Source: Pisaster brevispinus (taxonomy: Eukaryota > Echinodermata > Asteroidea > Forcipulatida > Asteriidae). Taken from it: DNA of 64,000 nt. The stretch is from NCBI GenBank assembly GCA_023634235.1, contig JAMKCF010000041.1, positions 1 through 64,000 of the forward strand. Direction: 5' to 3'. Position 1 is the first letter of the stretch, and each line of letters opens with the position of its first letter. The translations under genes and the position numbers were made by a program. Below, one piece after another: positions 12,799-21,445 of this stretch. Below the pieces are notes generated by a model. The model saw only the letters and a program-made list of their open reading frames with translations. It did no database searches and had not been told where the DNA came from.

Positions 12799-12840
12799 CC
12801 CCCCCCCCCCCCCACACACACACACACACACACACACACA
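12799..12840. repeat. Poly-C plus (CA)n microsatellite
   Basis: A run of Cs directly followed by a run of CA dinucleotides. It borders the first copy of the duplicated block that follows. Confidence 0.9.
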
Positions 12841-13029
12841 AGTGTGTAAACACCTCCAATCGGGGACCTCCTATTGTCCCTCTTTTGTTTGGACTCTAAC
12901 TTTTTGGCAACAGCTCCCATTGGTTTTGTACACGATTTCTAACTGGGGACCTTTACCCAACCGGGGACCCTATTGTCCTCTTTTGTTATAGGTCCCCGGT
13001 TTGAATGTGAAAACAAACTCACACACACC
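12837..13029. repeat. Duplicated block rich in GGGGACC, copy 1
   Basis: A segment of about 190 bp that recurs at 13192-13384 with essentially one base difference (cacgatt versus cacaatt). It contains several GGGGACC or GGTCCCC motifs next to TATTGTCC and CTTTTGTT stretches and ends in a short CA repeat. Confidence 0.9.
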
Positions 13030-13032
13030 CAA

Positions 13033-13185
13033 CCTTACGGATCCGGTTTGTGGGGTACTGCTATTGTTGTTCTTTTGTTCCCTTTTCTAAAGAATTCCCT
13101 TGTGGGGCCCTATTGTTCCTATTGAAATTGCCTTGTGGGGTCCATTGTTCCATTGTTAAAAGTACCCCGTAAGTTGGCATGTGTA
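13033..13185 (+). repeat. Interspersed repeat, family shared with 19868-20010
   Basis: This spacer between the two duplicated blocks matches the reverse complement of 19868-20010. Shared landmarks are the GGATCCGGTTTGT region, CTGCTATTGTTGTTCT and TTTTCTAAAGAATTC. It has the same GGGG-ACC/TATTGTTCC style as the flanking blocks, so all may belong to one element type. Confidence 0.7.
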
Positions 13186-13191
13186 AGGGCA

Positions 13192-13384
13192 CACAAGTGT
13201 GTAAACACCTCCAATCGGGGACCTCCTATTGTCCCTCTTTTGTTTGGACTCTAACTTTTTGGCAACAGCTCCCATTGGTTTTGTACACAATTTCTAACTG
13301 GGGACCTTTACCCAACCGGGGACCCTATTGTCCTCTTTTGTTATAGGTCCCCGGTTTGAATGTGAAAACAAACTCACACACACA
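13192..13384. repeat. Duplicated block rich in GGGGACC, copy 2
   Basis: Second copy of the 190 bp block, in the same orientation and about 355 bp downstream of the first. The near identity points to a recent duplication or an assembly duplication. Confidence 0.9.
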
Positions 13385-13658
13385 CACACATGGCAGATGG
13401 ACGTGAGATGTCAGAATCGCTACAATAGTTGATTATGAACTACCACAATAATATCATTGTCGGATTTGTTTTTGCAATAGTGGTCCACCTTAGTAATTAA
13501 GCTTGTTAGTTTCTTGAGCAGAAATTGCTCTTAAAATTTAAATCTAAATTTTGGGCTCAAATCGGCCTAAACTCGGACCTAGGGTCTTTTTATTTGAGTA
13601 CTTTTGTTGTTTTCTTTTGGATAGCTATAGTTTGAATTGAAGCACACAGAGAGCAGCC

Positions 13659-13767
13659 ATGGGATTTCTTCCCAAACGGATCAACCGTGCAGCCTGTCTA
13701 GCCTTCGTGGTCTTAGCAACCCTTCTGGTTTTGCAGATCTTCACTTACCATCAAAACGCCCGAAAGG
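13659..13767 (+). CDS. Sulfotransferase exon 1 (signal anchor)
   Basis: Encodes residues 1-36 plus one base of codon 37, including the hydrophobic segment ACLAFVVLATLLVLQIF. It ends at a consensus donor (GTGAGT at 13768), phase 1. Too short to stand out as an ORF; assigned because it restores frame with exon 2 and supplies the expected membrane anchor. Confidence 0.88.
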
Positions 13768-16700
13768 GTGAGTTTCAATTATAGACATTATACATTGACG
13801 TCATCCCACCGCTATCTTAGGGCCTTGTCACACGATGCAACTTTTCCAGGCAACTTGGAGGCAACCAACCGCAGTGCAAGCTACAGGACCACTTCGCTAG
13901 CACATTTTCAAGCAATGTATTACGATCCTTAAGAAAAATACGCGAACATTCAAATGTGAGTTAATTTTTCTTTTCTTCTTGGAGATTGCCTGGAACTGGT
14001 TGCCAGTAAATTGCCCCGTGTGACATGGCCCTTAGAGGTAAACCGATGATGTACGCGCGCGGCGAAGAACTTGCTTAGCAAAATGAACAACGTTCTTGTG
14101 ATATCTACGCGAGGGCGCTCTCTAAATGACGTCATGTGCACGAGGTCTGTAAATTAGTGTACTTGTCTCACATTAAGACTGAGAAGCGTTTGCTTGAAGA
14201 ACCCGCTTGAGGGTGCACCCCACTAAATACGGAGAAAACAGAGCGTCGGCCTCATATTTTGTAGGCCCTCAAAATATTCTCGGTTTAGGGTTAGGGTTAG
14301 GGTTAGGGTTAGGGTTAGGGTTAGGGTTAATAGTCAGATTTGAGAGCTCAATAAAAGGGAAACAGTGTAACAATTTTGCCCAATTGTGACCTGAGGGGGT
14401 TGTTGTCTTCCCACTTGAGGTATTCTGGATAACATAGGCCCTGAAATAAATGGTCCTATTTGCTGTGAGGTGTAGGGACATTTTTCGAGATTGATGCTCG
14501 GACGTTTGGAAAATTACACCGGTGTATTAGGGGTGTTTTTATTTGGAGGGGGAATAAATAACTCGACGGGCCCAGGGCCGGGACTCCCCATATTAAATTG
14601 AGCAGAGGATAAAATTTCAAGAGTCAAGGGATAGTTCCCCTCAACAATAAAAAGCTGTGAGACTTTTAAGTGTTATTATTATTATTATTTAGTTTTTTGG
14701 TGTTTTTTTTGCATTTTGCACTTGTAAGCTATGAGAGTTTATTTAGTGGGTGCGCCCTTGATATCACAATAAATTGGAAGAATATGAGGTCCTTAGTAGA
14801 TGCGAAAAACAATACTTACTCAACTGTCTGATTGGCTCACCATGTAGCCTGCAAATGTGACGTCATGCAAGGGGGGCAATTCCACTGTAAGCCACGCCTA
14901 CTCCACACACAAACTTCTGGCTCCAGCGATTGCCGGAGCCCGTAGGATTTGCATACGGATGGTTTTTGAATGAGAATTTATGCAAGAAAAAGTTTAATTA
15001 ATTGGGCGTGGCTTTTACATACGTTCTTCGGAGACTTGATTGCATCTCATAATTTTAAGTTTCTGTCATAAGAAATGCCCTTGAACGTTGATGTGGGACA
15101 TTTTTGGTAAAATTAAACACTACGTTGAAGGTAGCGAAGACTTTGTGCATGCAGCAGACGCGCGCACCTGTGACGCAATTATTTACCAACATGATACGTG
15201 TAACAATATTGTTGGATTGATGGTTTTTGCGATGATGATGTTAATATAAAATCATTTAAAAAAGGGGATAGGACTTCTTCCTTATTGTTTCTTGGTTGGT
15301 TAGACCTACTCTAGTGACAAATTGCAAACTACTTTTTTTTTTCGAAAATTTCGAAAATTTTAGATTTTTATGTTATATCATATTTATTTTTGGCTTGTTC
15401 CGTTTGATGTATAGGTGCAAATGATTTACCAGATGTCAACGAAAATATGATGAAAAAGCCAGTCAACCCCAAACTAAAGGTAGGCATCGACTTCTATGAT
15501 GCAGTCAGTCATTTTGAATTAGTTCAATTACTCGGTAAACATAAATGCACGCCAATTTTCGCTGCGATTAGTAACGCTGCACTTGGCGATAATCCCGTCC
15601 AAAAGTCTCGCATGTGCACAAAACTGCCCTTGACAAACTTTAACTCCCCAGCTTCACCAATAGACAGATCCATTAAGCTCCGCCCCATTGCGTACTGACC
15701 AATCACAGCCCTGATTGCGCAACCAAAAGTCCGACAAAAAGTCCGACATGCGTGCGCGTATGCTTGGCGTGCGCGGCAGAGTTGTGCAGAATGGCATTGG
15801 AGAGGTTCACGCGTGTTCTTGCTCACACGTGCGCCGTGGGCGGAGCCTAATGGATCGGTCTTTTAACATTATGGTGGGTGACAGTTCAACGTCAAGTTAA
15901 GGCTTAAAGGGGGATTCCAAGGTCAATATAAGTTCAACGTGTGATGGAGACTTGCAATTTCCCGCCTTTTCTTAAGAACTCTCCCTATTGGAAAACGAGT
16001 GGATCACAAAACTGAATTTGACATGAGTCCCCTCTTTAAAAATCCGTCAGGTTTCAAATCATTTTGACTGATTGTTTTGTTGAATTTGATTGGTCTTTCT
16101 GTAACTCGCGGAAAAGTCGCTGTGGTATCTTGAAACATGTTATTACGTCCACAGGCGAAAATAAAGCCAAGTCCAATATCCAAAGCCGCACACATCGACT
16201 TCATGAAAAATCAGACGTCCGTACAGATCAAGAGGAAAGCCATATTACGGGAGACCTGCGAGCGCCGAGCAGTGACCGCTGAGAAAGAACCGTCCCTTTA
16301 CACAAAGACACATACATTGGTCGTGGACAATTTTAAAGTAATGTACTGCTTCGTGCCTAAGGTGGGAAGCAGCAACTGGAAGCGGATCCTGATGGTACTC
16401 AACGGGGAGAAAGACACGGTAGAAGGATTCACTTCGGAAGAGGTTCACCTGAAGGCCAAAACGCGCGTCTTGAACTCTTACACTCCTGAACAACAACAGC
16501 ATCGATTGAAAAACTACCGCAAATTCTTCTTCGTCCGCGAGCCACTGAAGCGGGTCCTGTCTGTGTACCGCAACCAATTTGAAAATGTAGGCAACTACCA
16601 CGGCAACAAGCCTTTCCATGTCTTCGGGAAACAGATCGTTAGAAAGTTTAAAAAGAAGCCTTCCGCGGCAGCTGTTAAGACGGGCGAGAACGCCACATGG

Positions 16701-17069
16701 ACGGAGTTTGTGGACTACCTGACTCATCCCATGGAACGTGCCGAGATCGAACACGAAACCTCAAACCCAAGTGATCACTGGAAAGAGATGAACAAAATCT
16801 GCTCTCCCTGCACCATTGACTATGACGTCATTGGTAAACTGGAAACCATAAACGATGACGCAAGATACGTTTTAAACCTGATTGATGCACCTAGTAAGAT
16901 AAAATATATTCCCTCGGCAAGCAGTGGCCCTACAAATAGCTCAGATGACGGTACTTTCGAAAAATACTTCTCCCAGCTAGATAAGAAAAGGCTCACGCAA
17001 CTCTGGGATCTTTACAAACTGGACTATGAACTGTTTGGTTATTCAAAACCAGCCATAATTCCTGACTAG
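13659..17069 (+). CDS. Carbohydrate sulfotransferase, CHST8-14 (HNK-1ST) family, 3 exons
   Basis: Spliced gene: exons 13659-13767, 15415-15479 and 16155-17069 (1089 bp, 362 residues; intron phases 1 and 0). Seen: a short basic N-terminus and one membrane segment at residues 10-30, typical of a type II Golgi protein; a stem to about residue 115; then the 5'-PAPS-binding motif PKVGSSNWKR (126-135) and the 3'-PAPS motif VREPLKRVLSVYRN (185-198). A C-P-C motif (274-277 region) with DVIGKLETINDDA and a C-terminal YKLDYELFGY block also fit the family. N-glycosylation sequons lie at 77, 237 and 319. Known of the family: transfer of sulfate from PAPS to GalNAc or GlcA on glycosaminoglycans or glycoproteins in the Golgi lumen. 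The length is normal for the family. The start has a strong Kozak context (gccATGG). Which member (CHST10, 11 or 14 type) and which acceptor sugar cannot be told from sequence. A pyrimidine-rich tract ending in AG just upstream may mark a 5'UTR intron. Confidence 0.93.
13820..14031 (+). mobile_element. Harbinger-like MITE (family A) in sulfotransferase intron 1
   Basis: Ends are GGGCCTTGTCACACG and its imperfect inverted copy CGTGTGACATGGCCC, flanked by TTA on both sides (13817-13819 and 14032-14034). TTA/TAA duplications with GG(G)CC ends are typical of PIF/Harbinger elements. Other copies lie near 20259, 28981, 30471 and 54420. No transposase. Confidence 0.82.
14285..14326 (+). repeat. Interstitial telomeric repeat, (TTAGGG)7
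   Basis: Seven perfect TTAGGG units inside intron 1 of the sulfotransferase gene. The G-rich strand is the + strand, opposite to what a telomere at the left end would show. It indicates that the canonical hexamer exists in this genome, in contrast to the 8-9 bp arrays at positions 1-3700. Confidence 0.95.
14327..15414. other. Rest of sulfotransferase intron 1, nothing recognised
   Basis: About 1.1 kb of AT-rich intron between the telomeric repeat and exon 2. A short (ATT)n run lies near 14675-14689. No ORF or recognisable repeat. Confidence 0.5.
15415..15479 (+). CDS. Sulfotransferase exon 2 (stem region)
   Basis: 65 bp exon between acceptor TGTATAG and donor GTAGGC. It encodes a short hydrophilic stem (GANDLPDVNENMMKKPVNPK...). 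Phases 1 in and 0 out join exon 1 to exon 3 without a stop. The least certain of the three exons because stem sequences are poorly conserved. Confidence 0.75.
15657..15867. mobile_element. Small terminal-inverted-repeat element
   Basis: Begins with AGACAGATCCATTAAGCTCC and ends with the imperfect reverse complement (GGAGCCTAATGGATCGGTCT). Total about 210 bp in intron 2 of the sulfotransferase gene. The interior is CpG-rich compared with its surroundings. No clear target duplication and no second copy seen in the window. Confidence 0.55.
16155..17069 (+). CDS. Sulfotransferase exon 3 (catalytic domain)
   Basis: Holds the whole catalytic domain, residues 59-362, and the TAG stop. The acceptor is CCACAG, after which the frame is open to the stop. 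Both PAPS-binding motifs are here in one exon, as is usual in this family. Confidence 0.95.
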   Translation, partial: AKIKPSPISKAAHIDFMKNQTSVQIKRKAILRETCERRAVTAEKEPSLYTKTHTLVVDNFKVMYCFVPKVGSSNWKRILMVLNGEKDTVEGFTSEEVHLKAKTRVLNSYTPEQQQHRLKNYRKFFFVREPLKRVLSVYRNQFENVGNYHGNKPFHVFGKQIVRKFKKKPSAAAVKTGENATWTEFVDYLTHPMERAEIEHETSNPSDHWKEMNKICSPCTIDYDVIGKLETINDDARYVLNLIDAPSKIKYIPSASSGPTNSSDDGTFEKYFSQLDKKRLTQLWDLYKLDYELFGYSKPAIIPD

Positions 17070-17269
17070 TAATGCGGATACTACAAATCAAGTTACAAAT
17101 CAAGAGTCTTTGGCATAAAGTGGGGTTTGTTTGTTTTTCGCTAGTGTTAATCTTGGTTTTTGTAATTTAGATTTTTGATTTTGCAAGAATATTTTTTTTG
17201 GGGTACTCGGTACATGCAATCAACTTGGAACTTTGAACCGGCCTCTTGCTACTAGCTAGGCAAGGTCAG

Positions 17270-17345
17270 AGGTCTAGTGGTATGACATCTAGAATGGCAA
17301 AGGTCATGTGTTGGAATCACACCCGATTGTGTGGTGAGATCAGTA
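17270..17345 (+). mobile_element. tRNA-derived SINE family S4, 5' fragment
   Basis: Head with a degenerate A box (GGTCTAGTGGTATGACATCT) and a B box-like GTGTTGGAATCACACC. Related to the copies at 61164, 61558 and 63266. Likely retroposed, not a working tRNA: the cloverleaf stems do not close. Confidence 0.6.
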
Positions 17346-17462
17346 CGTGTGTGCTTAAAACAAACACACAAGCATTTGGGGGTTGAACAACAACTTGACT
17401 AGAGCAGAACCTCCGGATTAACGTGCCGGTGCTCTATAAACCGAGCTATCTGGCTCTCTGGT
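17346..17462 (-). mobile_element. tRNA-derived SINE family S3
   Basis: Read on the - strand it starts AGATAGCTCGG (A box) and GAGCACCGGCACGTTAATC, followed by CCGGAGGTTCTGCTCTAG and a GTTGTTCAACCCCC tail. The same layout is seen near 43200 and 53345, and as a fragment at 23742. Confidence 0.65.
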
Positions 17463-17653
17463 GGCGGTCTCCATATTTTGTCGATATCTTTGTCCAGGGG
17501 TGCCAAAAATCTGCCATTCATCATTTTGAGGAAAATACTGTTAGAAGTCATTTCTAAAAAAGAAGAATTTTGTATACACTTCACTTTTTAATAAGAAATA
17601 GTTATTTAACCTTTGAAAAAAGGTGAACTAGCAATCAGAGAGTTTTATTTATA

Positions 17654-17659
17654 AATAAA
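17654..17659 (+). terminator. Candidate poly(A) signal AATAAA for the sulfotransferase
   Basis: First AATAAA hexamer downstream of the stop at 17069, giving a 3'UTR of about 0.6 kb that includes SINE remnants at 17270-17465. The choice is inferred from position only. Confidence 0.4.
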
Positions 17660-17689
17660 GAGATGTACGCTCAGAGAATACTTTATTAA

Positions 17690-17888
17690 AGGGGTACAGT
17701 GGTCAAAATCAAAACAGGCCTGTGGCTGTACACTGAATTAGGAACTCTCATCCAGTTACTGCAAGTGAACGCGTTCTCGTTAGATATATGATACAGAGGG
17801 AAGGCGCCCGCGTGCAGTAAATGGGTAACTGAGTTCCTAGTTCAATGTACAACCACAGGCCTGCTTTGACCCTAATGACAGTGCCCCT
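17690..17888. mobile_element. TTAA-target MITE, family E, copy 1
   Basis: Near-palindromic element: begins AGGGGTACAGTGGTCAAAAT and ends with the imperfect inverse. Flanked by TTAA (17686-17689) and a decayed CTTA (17889-17892). TTAA targets are used by piggyBac and Kolobok transposases. The copy at 18119 shares the plan. Confidence 0.75.
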
Positions 17889-18118
17889 CTTAGCCTGGAG
17901 AAAATATCATTGTGTCAGTGCAAAAATCATTGTATTTTCTAAACCAGCTTCAAATTTTCCCTGGATGTGGACACAAAACCAAGTTCATCGTGTTTGACTC
18001 AAGCATCTCTCGTGGAGATGACGCTTTTGAACTGATACAATAATATTTGTCTATTTTTAACATTATCAGTTGGAAGTTCTCTTAGCCAAAAAAGCTCATT
18101 AAGCCTGGGCTAAGTTAA

Positions 18119-18304
18119 AGGGGCTGTGTCGTCTTGATCAAAGCATGCCTGTTGCTGTACATGAAACACTTTCACTCAGTTACACATGCGTACCCTCCCT
18201 CTGTATCATATCTATGGAGAAAGTGCACACGGGCAGTAACTGGGTGACAGTTCATAATTCCGTGTTCAGCTACAGGCTTGCTTTGATCATGACGACACAG
18301 CCCT
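18119..18304. mobile_element. TTAA-target MITE, family E, copy 2
   Basis: Ends AGGGGCTGTGTCGTC and GACGACACAGCCCT, flanked by TTAA on both sides (18115-18118, 18305-18308). Inside are the CAAAGCATGCCTGT and ACAGGCTTGCTTTG arms shared with copy 1. Noncoding. Confidence 0.8.
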
Positions 18305-18737
18305 TTAATTAAAATCAATTTACTTCTTTAGAAAAATGGTTTCAATCAAAAAGAAAAAGAAAGAGTACAAAAAGTCAAAATGTTTTTGTATGAATTAAAT
18401 AGACTAGTTTGTTTGAAGCTTCTTTATGTAAAATAATGGGCGACTTTACACTGTAGGTGGCAGTAGACATACCAAGGTAAATGTTCATTGTTTATGCAGA
18501 ACAATGGTTTCAAAGTCTGCTGCCAGCTAGTGTTCCCCAAAGTCTCCCATTGTATTTGGTTACTTTGTCTTTCAAAGGAGTTGAATGTGCAAGCATTTTT
18601 CAATGCAATAGAAAATAAAATACATTTTTTAAAAGTTAAAATACCAGTATAAATTAATTATTACATCTGGTAAACTTAATTTCTTCAGCATATTTTCAGC
18701 ACAGCCTTCGTGCAGTCAAATGCACTGGACACAAGCT

Positions 18738-19130
18738 CGGATGTTTCAGCAGAGCGTGGGTTGGAGTCACAGTCTTGATATCCGTGTCCTTGCGCGAGCG
18801 ATTGTAACCATTATTGCTTCGTCCTTCAAATAGGACGTAAAGCGGTTGGTCCTGCATGTTTTGTAAAGCACGTAAAAGAACCCAGAACACTTATAGTAAA
18901 GACAGGGGGGTTCGCCCTGGTGTTTCGCTGCATTTAGTTTGTGCCAAAGCACCTTGTAAACCATTACAAGGCGCTACATGTAAATGTATAAATGGACATG
19001 TAAAATTGGTCTTTTAGTTCCAAACATACATGTAGTTCTACATACACCTGTAGAAATATAACGGGTGCTTTGGAATGCCCTTCAGCTATGAAAAGCGCTA
19101 TTATAAGAACCGAGTATTAATATTATTATT
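18738..19130 (+). mobile_element. SINE family S1 (tRNA-Leu-like), diverged
   Basis: Body shared with 23807-24232: TTGGAGTC, TGTCCTTGCGCGAGC, a TATTGCTTCGTCCTT block, GTAAAAGAACCC, GGTTCGCCC and a tail ending AAGCGCTATTATAAG and (ATT)n. The tRNA head is largely lost. Confidence 0.75.
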
Positions 19131-19867
19131 ATTTGCCAAGTTTAAGCCAAACTATACTTGATATTCCCTGACTTCATGGACAGGTTGCCTAAATTTCTCA
19201 GTACTGTGTAGGCGCATTCAGTCTAAAAGACAAATTTGTATAGTTGATCTATGCCTTTAATATTAGGTGTTTTTGTTTTTCATTATAACAGTACTATTAT
19301 TTATAAATTTGCTTTTTTCTATTCCCCTCTGTAGTATTTGATTAAGTTATAAACTACATGATCATGAATCGAGTGACTGATGTCGTTAGTGTGGATATTT
19401 CAGTATTGTTTTTAACATAAATGTACTTATGTGATATAAATACTTAATTTAGTCTTTGAGGAAGAATTGCGGGCATTGCAGCAGATTCAATCAAGACATT
19501 TCATAGCTGGGAAGCCAGAGATAAGCTTATCCTGAATTCAGTGGCGAGGCTGGGTGCATGGTTTGGTGTGAAGGATTTTATGCATTGATTTCAAGTAAGT
19601 GTGTATGTCAACCTTAAACAAAGCCTACCCCAACCCAACCCTTTCCCTGTGGTGTGCCACTGTGTGCATGTCTTACCTCGAGGCAGATGTTATTTGTCAG
19701 GATTTTTCATGTTTCATGATTTTTCACTGATCTCTCGCCCATTTTCCTAAAGATTTTTTTTTTTTAAAGAGGCAAACTTGCCATAAACAGAGATGAAAAA
19801 AGTTAATAGCCTTCATTAAGACCAGACCTCCAGATATCTGTTTGAAATAATGGGCTTAGGGGAAGGC
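19131..19867. other. Intergenic, nothing recognised
   Basis: AT-rich sequence between the SINE at 18738 and the repeat at 19868. No coding signal or recognised repeat. Confidence 0.5.
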
Positions 19868-20010
19868 CCTTTGGGGGTATTTTACACAAAGGAACAATGG
19901 ACCCACAAGGGAATTCTTTGTTCAACCTGGACCCCACAAGAGAATTCTTTAGAAAAGGGAATAATAGAACAACAATAGCAGGACCCTACAAACCTGATCC
20001 GCAAGGTTTG
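19868..20010 (-). repeat. Interspersed repeat related to 13033-13185
   Basis: On the - strand this matches the spacer at 13033-13185, including TTTTCTAAAGAATTC and CCTTGTGGG/TCCATTGTTCC. A short open frame here is part of the repeat and not a gene. Confidence 0.7.
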
Positions 20011-20258
20011 CGTGTACATGTAATGTACAGAGTCTGTAAACCACTAAAATGTAACATTCTGTACATTCAGGGAGCTTCATGCCAGCACCAAGAGGAAATT
20101 ATTATCTAATTTTCAAGAGTTTAATACTATCTCCACCCTGTATCTTCTAACATAGCTGATACTGACTGCATCATTACCAAGGACAGTTTTGATGAAGCCT
20201 AGGCGTCAAGGTTAAGTGCAAGACCTGAGGGTATGAGGAATGACACTTTCAGGTCTTA

Positions 20259-20453
20259 GGGCCTTGTCACACGAGGCACCTTTTACAGGCAACTTGGAGG
20301 CAACCAGCTGCAGTGCATTCTACAGGACCACTTCGGTAGCACATGAGTCATTTTTCAAACAATGTCTTACGACTCCCTAAGAAAAATATGTGAACATTCA
20401 AATGTGAATGCCTGGAACTGGTTGCCTGTAAATTGCCTCGTGTGACATGGGCC
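20259..20453 (+). mobile_element. Harbinger-like MITE, family A
   Basis: Starts GGGCCTTGTCACACG after TTA and ends CGTGTGACATGGGCC before TAA. The interior GGCAACTTGGAGGCAACCA and CAGGACCACTTCGGTAGC matches 13820-14031. Confidence 0.8.
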
Positions 20454-20532
20454 TAACACTTTAGAATCAGAGACTTGGAAGTCCAATATCTGGCTATCAA
20501 GAGCAAGACCATATGGTGTCAAAACAAATCAA

Positions 20533-21316
20533 GCAGTGTGTTGTTCCTGGGTCTGGAGACTAGGCTGGTCCGGTTCTACAACACAGATTGAAGATCATGC
20601 TCATTGCAGTGTGTTGTTGCTCCTGAGTCTGGAGATTGAGGCTAGTCTTGAGTTCTACAACACTGACTGACAGTCAGGCTTGCTGCAGTGTGTTGTTGCT
20701 CCTGAGTCTGGAGACTGAGGCTAGTCTTGAGTTCTACAACACTGACTGACAGTCAGGCTCACTGCAGTGTGTTGTTGCTCCTGGGTCTGGAGATTTAGGC
20801 TAGTCTTGAGTTCTACAACACTGACTGACAGTCAGGCTCACTGCAGTGTGTTGTTGCTCCTGAGTCTAGAGATTGAGGCTAGTCTTGAGTTCTACAACAC
20901 TGACTGACAGTCAGGCTCACTGCAGTGTGTTGTTGCTCCTGAGTCTGGAGACTGAGGCTAGTTTTGAGTTCTACAACACTGATTGAAAGTCAGGCTTGCT
21001 GCAGTGTGTTGTTGCTCCTGAGTCTAGAGATTGAGGCTAGTCTTGAGTTCTGACTGACAGTCAGGCTCATTGCAGTGTGTTGTTGCTCCTGAGTCTAGAG
21101 ATTGAGGCTAGTCTTGAGTTCTACAACACTGACTGACAGTCAGGTTCACTGCAGTGTGTAGTTGCTCCTGGATCTGGAGACTGAGGCTAGTCTTGAGTTC
21201 TACAACACTGATTGAAAGTCAGGCTCACTGCAGTGTGTTGTTGCTCCTGGGTCTGGAAACTGAGGCTAGTCTTGAGTTCTGACTGACAGTCAGGCTCACT
21301 GCAGTGTGTTGTTGCT
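20533..21316. repeat. Minisatellite, about 10 units of 79 bp, in the probable MED30 3'UTR
   Basis: Units share GTGTTGTTGCTCCTG, GAGGCTAGTCTTGAGTTC and the inverted repeat TGACTG-A-CAGTCA. At least two units lack the 9 bp CTACAACAC. The array ends about 20 bp downstream of the MED30 stop codon (21338), so unless the transcript ends at once it is transcribed as 3'UTR. A possible ATTAAA poly(A) signal on the - strand lies at 20120-20125. Confidence 0.9.
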
Positions 21317-21337
21317 AAACCTCTTCCTCTGTCCTCA

Positions 21338-21445
21338 TCAAGGCCAAGCTGTATGTCTCATTGCCATCATGGTATTGATATCCCAAATTACAGATCTTAA
21401 TCTCTCTATCAGCTGCTGTAGCTGTTGGTTCTTAGCACTAACTTT
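21338..21445 (-). CDS. MED30: MED30 exon 4 and stop
   Basis: 35 codons plus TGA, after a CTCAACAG acceptor. Encodes KVSAKNQQLQQLIERLRS, VIWDINTMMAMR and a short HTAWP tail. The IWDIN block is the hallmark of the MED30 C-terminus. Confidence 0.96.
   Translation of the reverse strand, partial: KVSAKNQQLQQLIERLRSVIWDINTMMAMRHTAWP

Noticed and set aside
12773..12991. Histidine/proline-rich small protein
   Set aside because: Translation of a poly-C plus CA microsatellite and a duplicated repeat.
16245..16754. 169-codon - strand ORF
   Set aside because: It is the antisense shadow of the sulfotransferase catalytic exon.
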